The position numbers and the translations under genes are program-made. Under the pieces are notes generated by a model. It was not told where the DNA came from. It was given only the letters and a program-made list of their open reading frames with translations, and did not search any database. A stretch of 64,000 bases of DNA, from the NCBI GenBank assembly GCA_017455525.1, contig JAFTAP010000102.1:79388-143387 (forward strand). The letters run 5' to 3'. Of the stretch, positions 7,635 through 15,359 are shown piece by piece. The stretch comes from Lachnospiraceae bacterium (GTDB taxonomy: Bacteria; Bacillota; Clostridia; Lachnospirales; Lachnospiraceae). Position 1 is the stretch's first letter; each line of letters begins with the position of its first letter.

Positions 7635-10184
7635 ATGTATGTTTTATACTATTTAATTATATATCCTATAGAACTCTTTTTAGAATTGTTTTTTTCGATA
7701 ATATACCAAAGCTGCCATGATTGTGGATTAGCCATAATCGGAGTCAGCCTGGTCATTAATATTCTACTGCTTCCTATATATAAGCAGGCAGATAAGATAT
7801 CAGAGCAGGAGAAGAACCGCCTGCAAATAATGAAACCGTATGTTGATCATATCAAAAAGTCATTCAAGGGTGATGAAAGGTTTATGATATTACAGACTTA
7901 TTATCGTAAACAGGAGTATCATCCGATTTATTCGTTAAAAAGTTCTATTCCTTTACTGCTCCAGATTCCCTTTTTTGTGGCAGCGTATCATTTCCTTTCA
8001 AACCTGAGTCGTCTCAGCGGACGATATTTCCTTTGCTTTAAGGATCTTGGTCAACCGGATGGGATTTTGGTCATTCCGGCAATAGGTCTGGATATTTATC
8101 CGTCAATGATTCTTTTTCAGGGCGCTACGATTAACTTATTACCAATATTAATGACCCTTATCAATATTATTTCTGTGCTAGTATATACCAAAGGGTCATC
8201 CATTAAAGAGAAAATCCAGTTATATGTGATGGCCCTGTTTTTTTTATTCTTCCTCTATAAAAGTCCAAGTGGTCTCGTTATATATTGGACCATGAACAAC
8301 CTGTTCTCCCTTGCCAAAAATATAGTACTCAAACTCATACACTCAGATCCGGTCCTATCTGAGCCTAAAGGGCTTTCGTCAGATAATAACCTTTCTTTTC
8401 TTCCCGGGAGCATTTTGCTGACAATTCTCATAGGAATAGTCATACCTTCTTCGGTGATCGTGTCATCACCTTCGGAATTTGTTTTTGCAACCATGTATAA
8501 AAACCCCCTGCAATATGTACTTAGTTCTTTCCTTATTGCATCGGGTGTTTTCTTAATATGGTTTCCGGTATTCCTGGTTCTTTTGTCACGTGGAACAAGG
8601 CATTTTGCAAGCCTGCTTCTTTGGTTGTTTTGCGGTTTATCTCTCGTGAACTACCTGGGTTTTGGAAAGATTGACTCTTTTGTATCTGACACATTTAAAT
8701 ATGATATTGAGTTAGTTTTTTCTAATGCCAGGATCATAATGAACATAGCTGTAATGGTCGTTACTATATCCATACTTCTGTTTATATATAAGCATAAAAC
8801 TAATTGGATAAAACCCATCTACTATACAGTTATAGCGTGTTTGACGACTCTTTCAGTAATAAATATTACTCAGACACAAAGAAAAATGTCGGAGGATATG
8901 CAATCTATCGTGGGAAGTGCAGAGGCTTATCAGGGTTTCACTTTATCAAAAACCGGAAAAAACGTAATAGTGATCATGCTTGACAGGGCTATAGGACCCT
9001 ATGTGCCGTATATACTGAATGAACGCCCTGAACTTATCGGGCAATTCGCCGGCTTTGTATATTATCCTAATACTGTTTCATTTGGCGGTGACACTATTCA
9101 GGCTTCCCCGGCTCTATTTGGCGGATATGAATACACGCCCGACGCTTTGAATAAACGCCCTGACGAAAAACTAATGGATAAACATGATGAAGCGCTCTTA
9201 ACAATGCCGGTTCTTTTTTCGGAGAACGGGTTTAAGACCACAGTATATGACCCGCCCCATGCAGGTTATAAGGAAATCAGTGACCTGAGTATTTTTTCAG
9301 ATTACCCTGATATAAACGCATACAGTCTCTCAAACAAATTTATCGATCCGGAAGCTGTTGAATTCATTGAAAAATATACAAAAAGAGCCTGTTTTATGTA
9401 TAGCATCCACAAAATTGCCCCCGTTTTTCTTCAAAGCTATATCTATGACAGTGGGATATATCACTATGCAGACGAACTAAAATATCCGGAGGAGGATACT
9501 TTAGATAGTTTATCTATCCTTAATAACATGAAAAATCTGACAAATATACAGGAGGCAGATCAAAACACTTTTACCATAATGGTAAACAATCTGACTCACG
9601 CTCCGTGTGAATTGCAGCTTCCTGATTATACTATTTCCGGCAACGTTAATAATCGGAATCTGGATCCGGGATATCGCATGGATGCAGCTGGTAATACACT
9701 CGTGATAGATTATAATAATCATTATCACGTTAATATGGCAGCATTTATTCAACTGGGTAAATGGTTTGATTATCTAAAAGAAAACAATGTGTATGATAAC
9801 ACAAGGATCATCCTGGTTGCAGATCATGGAAACGATCTTGGACAATTTGAAAACTTAATACTCGATGACGGCTTAGATCTGGAGCATTATCTCCCTCTCC
9901 TTATGTACAAGGATTTTGATTCTCAGGAATTCTCAGTATGTTTTGATTTTATGACAAACGCAGATACACCATCATTAGCAACCAAGGGTATCATCCAGGA
10001 TCCCCGGAACCCTTTTTCAAATAAGGCACTGGACGATCATGAAAAACACTCTCATGATCAATTAGTATTAGAGTCAGATTTCGGATTAAATCGCGAGGCG
10101 TACGTCTTCCCCCCGGGAGACCCTTGGTATTCTGTGCATGATAACGCATATGATAAGAATAATTGGAAAAGGATTTCTCCATAA
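7635..10184 (+). CDS. YidC/Oxa1 domain fused to an alkaline-phosphatase/sulfatase-superfamily domain (copy 1)
   Basis: The 849-residue product is a two-part protein. Residues 1-235 form a Gram-positive-type YidC/Oxa1 fold: a first helix, the GLAII...LLLP segment (31-48), a charged cytoplasmic hairpin (50-95), the IPLLLQIPFF segment (105-114) and PSGLVIYWTMNN (211-222). The groove arginine of true YidC is Asn42 here. About four more helices (roughly 258-410) lead to an outer domain that begins KNVIVIMLD (Asp450). It continues with a GGDTIQASP segment (Thr487, likely nucleophile or metal ligand), FGGYEYTP, and ADHG (Asp730-His731). These are the landmarks of sulfatases, LtaS and EptA-like phosphotransferases. 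A role in transferring a phospho-group onto a surface polymer is inferred. It sits between two CotH genes. The GGAG ribosome site is about 13 bases from the ATG, longer than ideal. Confidence 0.85.
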   Translation: MYVLYYLIIYPIELFLELFFSIIYQSCHDCGLAIIGVSLVINILLLPIYKQADKISEQEKNRLQIMKPYVDHIKKSFKGDERFMILQTYYRKQEYHPIYSLKSSIPLLLQIPFFVAAYHFLSNLSRLSGRYFLCFKDLGQPDGILVIPAIGLDIYPSMILFQGATINLLPILMTLINIISVLVYTKGSSIKEKIQLYVMALFFLFFLYKSPSGLVIYWTMNNLFSLAKNIVLKLIHSDPVLSEPKGLSSDNNLSFLPGSILLTILIGIVIPSSVIVSSPSEFVFATMYKNPLQYVLSSFLIASGVFLIWFPVFLVLLSRGTRHFASLLLWLFCGLSLVNYLGFGKIDSFVSDTFKYDIELVFSNARIIMNIAVMVVTISILLFIYKHKTNWIKPIYYTVIACLTTLSVINITQTQRKMSEDMQSIVGSAEAYQGFTLSKTGKNVIVIMLDRAIGPYVPYILNERPELIGQFAGFVYYPNTVSFGGDTIQASPALFGGYEYTPDALNKRPDEKLMDKHDEALLTMPVLFSENGFKTTVYDPPHAGYKEISDLSIFSDYPDINAYSLSNKFIDPEAVEFIEKYTKRACFMYSIHKIAPVFLQSYIYDSGIYHYADELKYPEEDTLDSLSILNNMKNLTNIQEADQNTFTIMVNNLTHAPCELQLPDYTISGNVNNRNLDPGYRMDAAGNTLVIDYNNHYHVNMAAFIQLGKWFDYLKENNVYDNTRIILVADHGNDLGQFENLILDDGLDLEHYLPLLMYKDFDSQEFSVCFDFMTNADTPSLATKGIIQDPRNPFSNKALDDHEKHSHDQLVLESDFGLNREAYVFPPGDPWYSVHDNAYDKNNWKRISP

Positions 10185-10258
10185 GAATAAGATTTTCACG
10201 ATCCTTTATGTATTAATTTTGAACTACGAAAAAATATATAATCAACCAATAGGTAAGA

Positions 10259-12121
10259 TTAGGTTTCTTCAGAAATTGTATGCAACTCTAAAGTTACATC
10301 TTCAAATATTGGCACATAATATGAGAACGGGTAATGCGTGTCACTATAGTACCATCCTGAATATATACTATCATCATATGAAGGAAGCAACTCCATTGGA
10401 ATTTGAGTTCCATCCGGTACAGAATCGCTTTTTATCTTTCCATCGGGGAGAATATACGATACTGTGTGAAATGTGCCATCCGAGAAGTCATATTCAAAAT
10501 CAGCATCAATATCCCATCTCCTGCACAGCCAATTTAGTCGTTTTGCAAGAAAAAATTTTGTAAACCGTACATTATTGTATACGTCATTATACTGTCCCGT
10601 ATACCAACCTCTTCCCCAAACTATATAATCCATATCCCGCGAGTACTTTATTTTTTCATAACAATCATCAATACGATTCTCTATTAGATTGCGAAAAACA
10701 GGAATGTTATCCCGAAAAACACTTCTCAGCGAAGCCTGGTAGGATTCATTTTCATACAATAGTATATCCCAATCCAACGGGGTTTTATACCATTCGTCTG
10801 GAAAACGATATGCCTGATCCAGAATAGTCGCTTCATAATTCAGAAAATCTCCCTTCACCTCACCAATGCTTTTATCATAGTCCCATACTGGGCCGGCATA
10901 CAGTACGTCCTTGCCTGGTTTTTTATAGTAATAATAGCTTGCGACTAAAGCGTCAAAGTTATAAAAAAGCTCTTCTACAAGAAATCTCTTTGAGAATGAT
11001 TCAATATCAATCATAGATAAACTATCACCATTCATATTTCTAAGCGAGGAATCAACCTCTTTCACAAAAGAATCAATATACTTCACTTGATTTGATGATG
11101 CGTTATTAGGTGATCTAACCGAAAAATAATAGCGATCTGTCTTGAAGCCGCAGGGGTATTTATCGTAATCATCAATTGTTTCCTTAGATATCAGATACCC
11201 CCCAGACAGAACAGGAGGCTCATTAGTATATAGGTAGCCTTTTATAACTCCATTATCATAGTTGACAACTTCCGAAGTAAAGGAATCGTTGGTTTTTTTA
11301 ATACTGGTAATATTCAAATCAGTTTTTCCAATATCCGGCTCTTTGCACAATAAGTAATTCCCCAAATACCGTTTGTTGGCATATAAATCAATCCAATCCG
11401 ATTCTATTGCATATTCCATACCAATTGCATCAGCAGTATCAAAAGCCAGCTTGTTATACATTTTTGTACTGTCAAAATAGTTGGCAAGAAGCTGCCATTT
11501 CTTTGACGGTCGCATTTTGCATAGTGATAAACTTCTGTCAGATTTTATCTCATACGGCTTTTTATCACCATACCACGTTGAATTCCCGCGTCCTTTTATG
11601 CACACTGCTTCATTATCTAAAACAATATCTCCATCTGGTGATATAAGACTGAGGGTAATGCTTTCATAATTATCCTTTGTAAGCGATTCCATGGTTGAAT
11701 CATTTGTATTAAGACATATAGTATATAGATTCTCAGATTTTAAGAAAGATATCTTCCATGGGACTGTTTCTCCCGTTCCAGTATCAACATTTATATCTAT
11801 TCTCGCATTGATTGGGGGATATTGTAACAATGAACCATCAGAAAGGAACACCTTGTATTCTGATAAAGACTGATCCAATTCCACCGATGAAACAAAAGCC
11901 GGAAGAAAAAAATAAGAACACCCATCTTTATCTTTTCCTGTAATCTGTAGATCATTGTCGTTAAGGTAAATAACATTCCCACCTGCTCCAAATGCTGTAT
12001 AAATAAGATATACATCCTGCCCCTTAATAAAATTCAAAGAAAAAATGCATATCAAAGCAAGCAATAGTGAGTATATAATGACAATTCGTTTTGAAACAAT
12101 AGCTTTATTAATCACGGTCAA
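10259..12121 (-). CDS. CotH-family secreted kinase-like protein with C-terminal InlB-type repeat
   Basis: The 620-residue product is a close paralogue of 5578-7446 over its whole length. It has an N-terminal anchor helix, the same unknown domain, RGNSTW, LLANYFD, YLGNYLLCKEPDI, VWDYDKSIG (metal-binding Asp residues) and a final InlB-like repeat (GWYYS...PIFEDVTLEL). It converges on the YidC fusion gene, with 74 bases between their stops and no clear terminator. The reading frame begins at TTG 12121; GTG 12115 is also possible. Neither has a visible Shine-Dalgarno, but the anchor helix requires a start here. A good promoter lies at 12171-12199. The two flanking CotH copies probably came from duplication around the fusion gene. 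Confidence 0.83.
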   Translation of the reverse strand: MTVINKAIVSKRIVIIYSLLLALICIFSLNFIKGQDVYLIYTAFGAGGNVIYLNDNDLQITGKDKDGCSYFFLPAFVSSVELDQSLSEYKVFLSDGSLLQYPPINARIDINVDTGTGETVPWKISFLKSENLYTICLNTNDSTMESLTKDNYESITLSLISPDGDIVLDNEAVCIKGRGNSTWYGDKKPYEIKSDRSLSLCKMRPSKKWQLLANYFDSTKMYNKLAFDTADAIGMEYAIESDWIDLYANKRYLGNYLLCKEPDIGKTDLNITSIKKTNDSFTSEVVNYDNGVIKGYLYTNEPPVLSGGYLISKETIDDYDKYPCGFKTDRYYFSVRSPNNASSNQVKYIDSFVKEVDSSLRNMNGDSLSMIDIESFSKRFLVEELFYNFDALVASYYYYKKPGKDVLYAGPVWDYDKSIGEVKGDFLNYEATILDQAYRFPDEWYKTPLDWDILLYENESYQASLRSVFRDNIPVFRNLIENRIDDCYEKIKYSRDMDYIVWGRGWYTGQYNDVYNNVRFTKFFLAKRLNWLCRRWDIDADFEYDFSDGTFHTVSYILPDGKIKSDSVPDGTQIPMELLPSYDDSIYSGWYYSDTHYPFSYYVPIFEDVTLELHTISEET

Positions 12122-12170
12122 GTTTTAATGTAATATCAAAGTGTTCACGGTGACTTTTACTATGAGCCTA

Positions 12171-12199
12171 ATTATATATGATTAATTTGGAATTGTAAA
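12171..12199 (-). promoter_or_regulatory. Promoter for the CotH gene 10259-12121
   Basis: On the minus strand TTTACA (12194-12199) and TATAAT (12171-12176) are exactly 17 bases apart, eleven of twelve positions matching the sigma-A consensus. The transcript would start near 12164 with a leader of about 43 bases. The rest of 12122-12393 shows no gene I can support. Confidence 0.65.
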
Positions 12200-12393
12200 T
12201 TATCACCGTTATAAGAAATCAATTATAACTTGCATTTTCAGAACTTTTCGGATTTCATGATGGGGGATTTCATCGTCACGTTTCCGAGAATACAGGTTCT
12301 AAAGATGACGCCCTATGATGACTCTATCACCAGGTCTGTTGAAAAAAGACAAAGGACTACGAGGCAACCGGGATATGGGAAAGCCATTGACTT

Positions 12394-13398
12394 TCAATCA
12401 GGAGCTATGCTTGTTTTCTTTTGCGAAACTGTCTTTTTTATCAGGTGAACCGGACGCCTTATGATATCCATAATGCTCTGAAACCTTCCCGAGGATAACG
12501 CTTTTTCCTGATATTTAAGCCCTACGTAGACCATATTGCGGCGGATCGCATCCTTATGCTCCTGATCGAATATATGACGGAGAAAGCTGTCCGCATAATC
12601 TTCCTTCATGTATTTTGAAGCAAGCGAACTTTCGGTTATGGCGGGAGTTTTTATCATTTTCAGGAAAAGCTCATCATTTTCATTTATCTCCTTAACTCTT
12701 TCAACCACGGAAGCAATATCCGGAAAATCGTGGCAGTTTATGAAGGCATCCGGATTGAATTCCCCGGCGATACACGGATTTCCCCAGTATACAGGGATCG
12801 TATCGCCCGCGAAGGCTTCAAAGATTTTTTCTGTGGTATAGCCGGGGGTTGACGTATTTTCAAAGGCCATGGTAAACCGGTATCCCTTCTCGAAGGAGAT
12901 CTTATCCTTTACGGGTCCCCCTGTATTATTGCGATAGCGGCCTCCGCTGTCGATCCTCTTATACCGACCGAGAGCCTCAAACATCTCATCCCGTGCCGGA
13001 TCCACAAAGGGGTTTGATATGACGCAGTTGCAGAAGCCTTTTTTTGACAGATAGTAATCGTCCGCATATGTGTGTTTTTTATTAAACATCTCATAGTGCT
13101 GTGTATAGAGCGCATAAAGCGGAAGCCTCAGATAGCGGTCTTCAAAGTTGATATGATGAAAACCGAGGGCATAATCGTACAGATTAAAGTCCGGGACAAG
13201 ATTTTCGCCCATGAAGAGTATTTTTACGCAGTTCCTGTATTCAAGATGCTTATCGTCGAAATAGCTGCAGAATACATAATCAGGATCCTTTGCTATCTCC
13301 ACGTCATAATACCGGTTAAGTATATCAGTAAAGTAGTTATCATCCTTTTTAAGATCCGGCCAAAAATCTATGAAATCTATCTTAATCTTTCTTTTCAT
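12394..13398 (-). CDS. GT10-family (alpha-1,3-fucosyltransferase-like) glycosyltransferase
   Basis: The 334-residue protein has no membrane segment and carries the GT10 signature in its second half: FTMAFENTSTPGYTTEKIFEAF followed by GDTIPVYWGNP (about residues 180-213). In known family members this segment binds the GDP-fucose donor. Bacterial GT10 enzymes transfer L-fucose to GlcNAc or Glc residues. A GDP-mannose 4,6-dehydratase at 42190-43278 could supply the GDP-4-keto-6-deoxymannose precursor; the GDP-fucose synthase that would follow is not in this window. The start ATG at 13398 overlaps the end of a small upstream frame (13382-13582) and has no strong ribosome site, so coupling to that frame is possible. 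The acceptor is unknown. Confidence 0.82.
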   Translation of the reverse strand: MKRKIKIDFIDFWPDLKKDDNYFTDILNRYYDVEIAKDPDYVFCSYFDDKHLEYRNCVKILFMGENLVPDFNLYDYALGFHHINFEDRYLRLPLYALYTQHYEMFNKKHTYADDYYLSKKGFCNCVISNPFVDPARDEMFEALGRYKRIDSGGRYRNNTGGPVKDKISFEKGYRFTMAFENTSTPGYTTEKIFEAFAGDTIPVYWGNPCIAGEFNPDAFINCHDFPDIASVVERVKEINENDELFLKMIKTPAITESSLASKYMKEDYADSFLRHIFDQEHKDAIRRNMVYVGLKYQEKALSSGRFQSIMDIIRRPVHLIKKTVSQKKTSIAPD

Positions 13399-13582
13399 GT
13401 TTAGAGTATATCAAAAATAATAATTGCAAACAAGGGATCATTTTGGGTAGATAGCTGTCCGCCTCCTTTTCTGTCAGGTCAAAAAGACGCATTAGCTTTT
13501 CCTTTTTATTATCGTCCATAGTCACGGTACTATAAACTTCTGGCATCAGCCTGTCTCCCTCCTCGTCAAAATCGTACGCCAT
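13382..13582 (-). CDS. Small protein of unknown function upstream of the GT10 gene
   Basis: This frame encodes at most 66 residues, mostly charged, with a hydrophobic C-terminal stretch (CLQLLFLIY). It ends 17 bases inside the start of the GT10 gene. A purine-rich GAGGAGGGAGA stretch in the frame could serve an internal ATG (13th codon), giving a protein of about 54 residues. I do not recognise it. It may be a coupled leader peptide or a fragment of a lost gene. Confidence 0.3.
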   Translation of the reverse strand: MAYDFDEEGDRLMPEVYSTVTMDDNKKEKLMRLFDLTEKEADSYLPKMIPCLQLLFLIYSKHEKKD

Positions 13583-13661
13583 ATATACAATTGTTTATTA
13601 AACCCATTGTTTCTAAAACAAGTAACTATTAGGTGGATTCAGCAAAGAACAGTAACTGGTT

Positions 13662-13690
13662 TTGACTTCTGATAGAGAATAGTTTATTAT
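13662..13690 (+). promoter_or_regulatory. Promoter for the GT-C gene at 13760
   Basis: TTGACT (13662-13667) and TATTAT (13685-13690) are separated by 17 bases, ten of twelve consensus positions. Transcription would start near 13698, about 62 bases before the ATG at 13760. Confidence 0.6.
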
Positions 13691-13724
13691 TCGTAAATGG
13701 TTATTGATGCTATCAGAAAAAAGT

Positions 13725-13741
13725 CATCTTAAAATAAGATG
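13725..13741 (+). repeat. Perfect 7-bp inverted repeat in the leader of 13760
   Basis: CATCTTA, three adenines, then TAAGATG forms a perfect hairpin in the predicted leader. It ends ten bases before the AGAGG ribosome site. It could be a regulator site or an RNA hairpin; it is too AT-rich and lacks a following T-run for a terminator. Confidence 0.4.
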
Positions 13742-13759
13742 TGAATCCAGAGGCATATT

Positions 13760-15358
13760 ATGGCACTTAAGAGGCTCAATCAAGAAAAATACTATTACTT
13801 TATATTCATTTTTATAACGGCCATATTCCTCTTGACACGCCTGTTTCGCTTAAACAGTATCCCTTTTACTGTGACAGGATTGCATGCTGACGAATTTTCA
13901 GCTGCGTATGATGCCTGGTGCATACAGGGGTGGGGCGTCGACAGGCATTTGACCCGATTCCCGGTATACTTCATGAACACCGGTCCGGGACAGAATTCCC
14001 TCTATATCTATCTTGCCGCAATTATTTTTAAATTCTTTGGATTTTCCGTCTTTAAGTTCAGGCTTGTTGCCGTTATTTGTGCCGCTATTGCTTATATTTG
14101 TCTTTTCCTATTATCCGGAAAAATCATAGGCACCGACATATACTCTCTTATACCAAACGCTCTGATGACTGTTATGCCGGTATTCCTTATGAGCGAACAC
14201 TGGGGACTGGAAAGTTACTTATTTTTGAGCTTCTCTATTATCTCTTTCAGTCTTTTAATTATATCGATTGAAAAAAAGAAAATCACATATTTCGTAATCG
14301 ATGGCATTGCCTGGGGCATTACTTTCTACACGTATGGGATGTCATACGTAGTGTTACCCCTATTCCTTATATCATGCATGATTTATCTGATATATGTAAA
14401 AGAAATCAATATAAGAATGATATTAGCCATGGGGATACCTATAGTTCTGCTCGGAGTACCATTAGCCGTAGAGCAGCTGGTCATAGCAGGAATAGCCCCT
14501 CCATTCAGCATCGGTCCCATGGATTTCTTCCCTATGGATAAATCCCGGGCAGGTGAGCTCTCACTTAGTAACATACCCTCGAACCTGATTTCGTCTTTTA
14601 AGACTATATTCGTTGAAGATTACATGTTCTACAACGGAGACGCACGATTTGGAACTATATTTTATATTTCCATCCCATTTATGATAATAGGCATGTCCGT
14701 CTCCTTAATAAATATTATAAATTCCCTAAAAAGAAGGACATATAGCTTCCACATGCTGATATTCTTATTCTATCTGATAGCTCGAATTGTATCGCTCATG
14801 ACATTCATGGTAAATATTAACAAAGCAAACGAAATATACTTCCCCTATCTCTTATTTACGGCTTTTGGAATAATATTTACGTCTCAGCATCTTGACAAAA
14901 AGCTTAAGCTGCCTATAGCACTCGGGACTATTTGTGCCGTATATGCTGTAACATTCTGTTTCTTCTCGTACTGGATATATTCCGGTGGCGAAAACAGCTG
15001 GAATCACAAGACTATGCCCAGATATGAGGAAGATATCATATACGATACGCACATAGGGTATGCAGTCCAGGATGCCCAGTCTATAAGCAGCGGACGACCT
15101 ATACAGATAATCATCAACGCACTGGAATTTCGCTACGACCTAATATGTTTATTTGCCGGAACATCTCCGTACGATTATGTAAAAGAGGGCTATAATGAAA
15201 ACAATTATGACATTAGTGTGCCGGATGAGCTGGATCTGTCAGGCGATGTCGTATATTTAATTGATGGTGAACTGCATCATATTACAGATTATTTAGTCTC
15301 TGAGGGTTTCACTAACCATGTCGCAAGGTACGGTGAATTCTCGATAGTTTACAAATGA
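13760..15358 (+). CDS. GT-C (PMT/ArnT-like) membrane glycosyltransferase
   Basis: The 532-residue product has an N-terminal helix, a first outer loop with Asp44-Glu45 (LHADEFSAAYDA), about ten further helices and a soluble tail ending in LHHITDYL...IVYK. It matches 3723-5306 along its full length and 1899-3614 less closely. Family members move a sugar from a polyprenyl-phosphate carrier to an acceptor outside the membrane. An AGAGG ribosome site is well placed before the ATG, and the gene has its own promoter. Its stop is separated by a single base from the stop of the convergent CotH gene at 15360, leaving no room for a terminator between them. Confidence 0.83.
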   Translation: MALKRLNQEKYYYFIFIFITAIFLLTRLFRLNSIPFTVTGLHADEFSAAYDAWCIQGWGVDRHLTRFPVYFMNTGPGQNSLYIYLAAIIFKFFGFSVFKFRLVAVICAAIAYICLFLLSGKIIGTDIYSLIPNALMTVMPVFLMSEHWGLESYLFLSFSIISFSLLIISIEKKKITYFVIDGIAWGITFYTYGMSYVVLPLFLISCMIYLIYVKEINIRMILAMGIPIVLLGVPLAVEQLVIAGIAPPFSIGPMDFFPMDKSRAGELSLSNIPSNLISSFKTIFVEDYMFYNGDARFGTIFYISIPFMIIGMSVSLINIINSLKRRTYSFHMLIFLFYLIARIVSLMTFMVNINKANEIYFPYLLFTAFGIIFTSQHLDKKLKLPIALGTICAVYAVTFCFFSYWIYSGGENSWNHKTMPRYEEDIIYDTHIGYAVQDAQSISSGRPIQIIINALEFRYDLICLFAGTSPYDYVKEGYNENNYDISVPDELDLSGDVVYLIDGELHHITDYLVSEGFTNHVARYGEFSIVYK

Positions 15359-15359
15359 A

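Noticed and set aside
7635-8340. Reading the YidC domains as ordinary housekeeping insertases
   Set aside because: The domain is fused without a break to an outer phosphatase-superfamily domain, occurs three times, lacks the groove Arg, and is not next to rnpA/rpmH/jag as housekeeping yidC is.
10138-10563. 141-codon plus-strand frame across the fusion/CotH junction
   Set aside because: It overlaps the end of the fusion gene in another frame and runs antisense through the CotH C-terminus; no motifs.
12230-12448. 72-codon plus-strand frame in the gap before the GT10 gene
   Set aside because: No ribosome site or family resemblance and it runs into the GT10 gene antisense. It could be a relic, but nothing supports a function.
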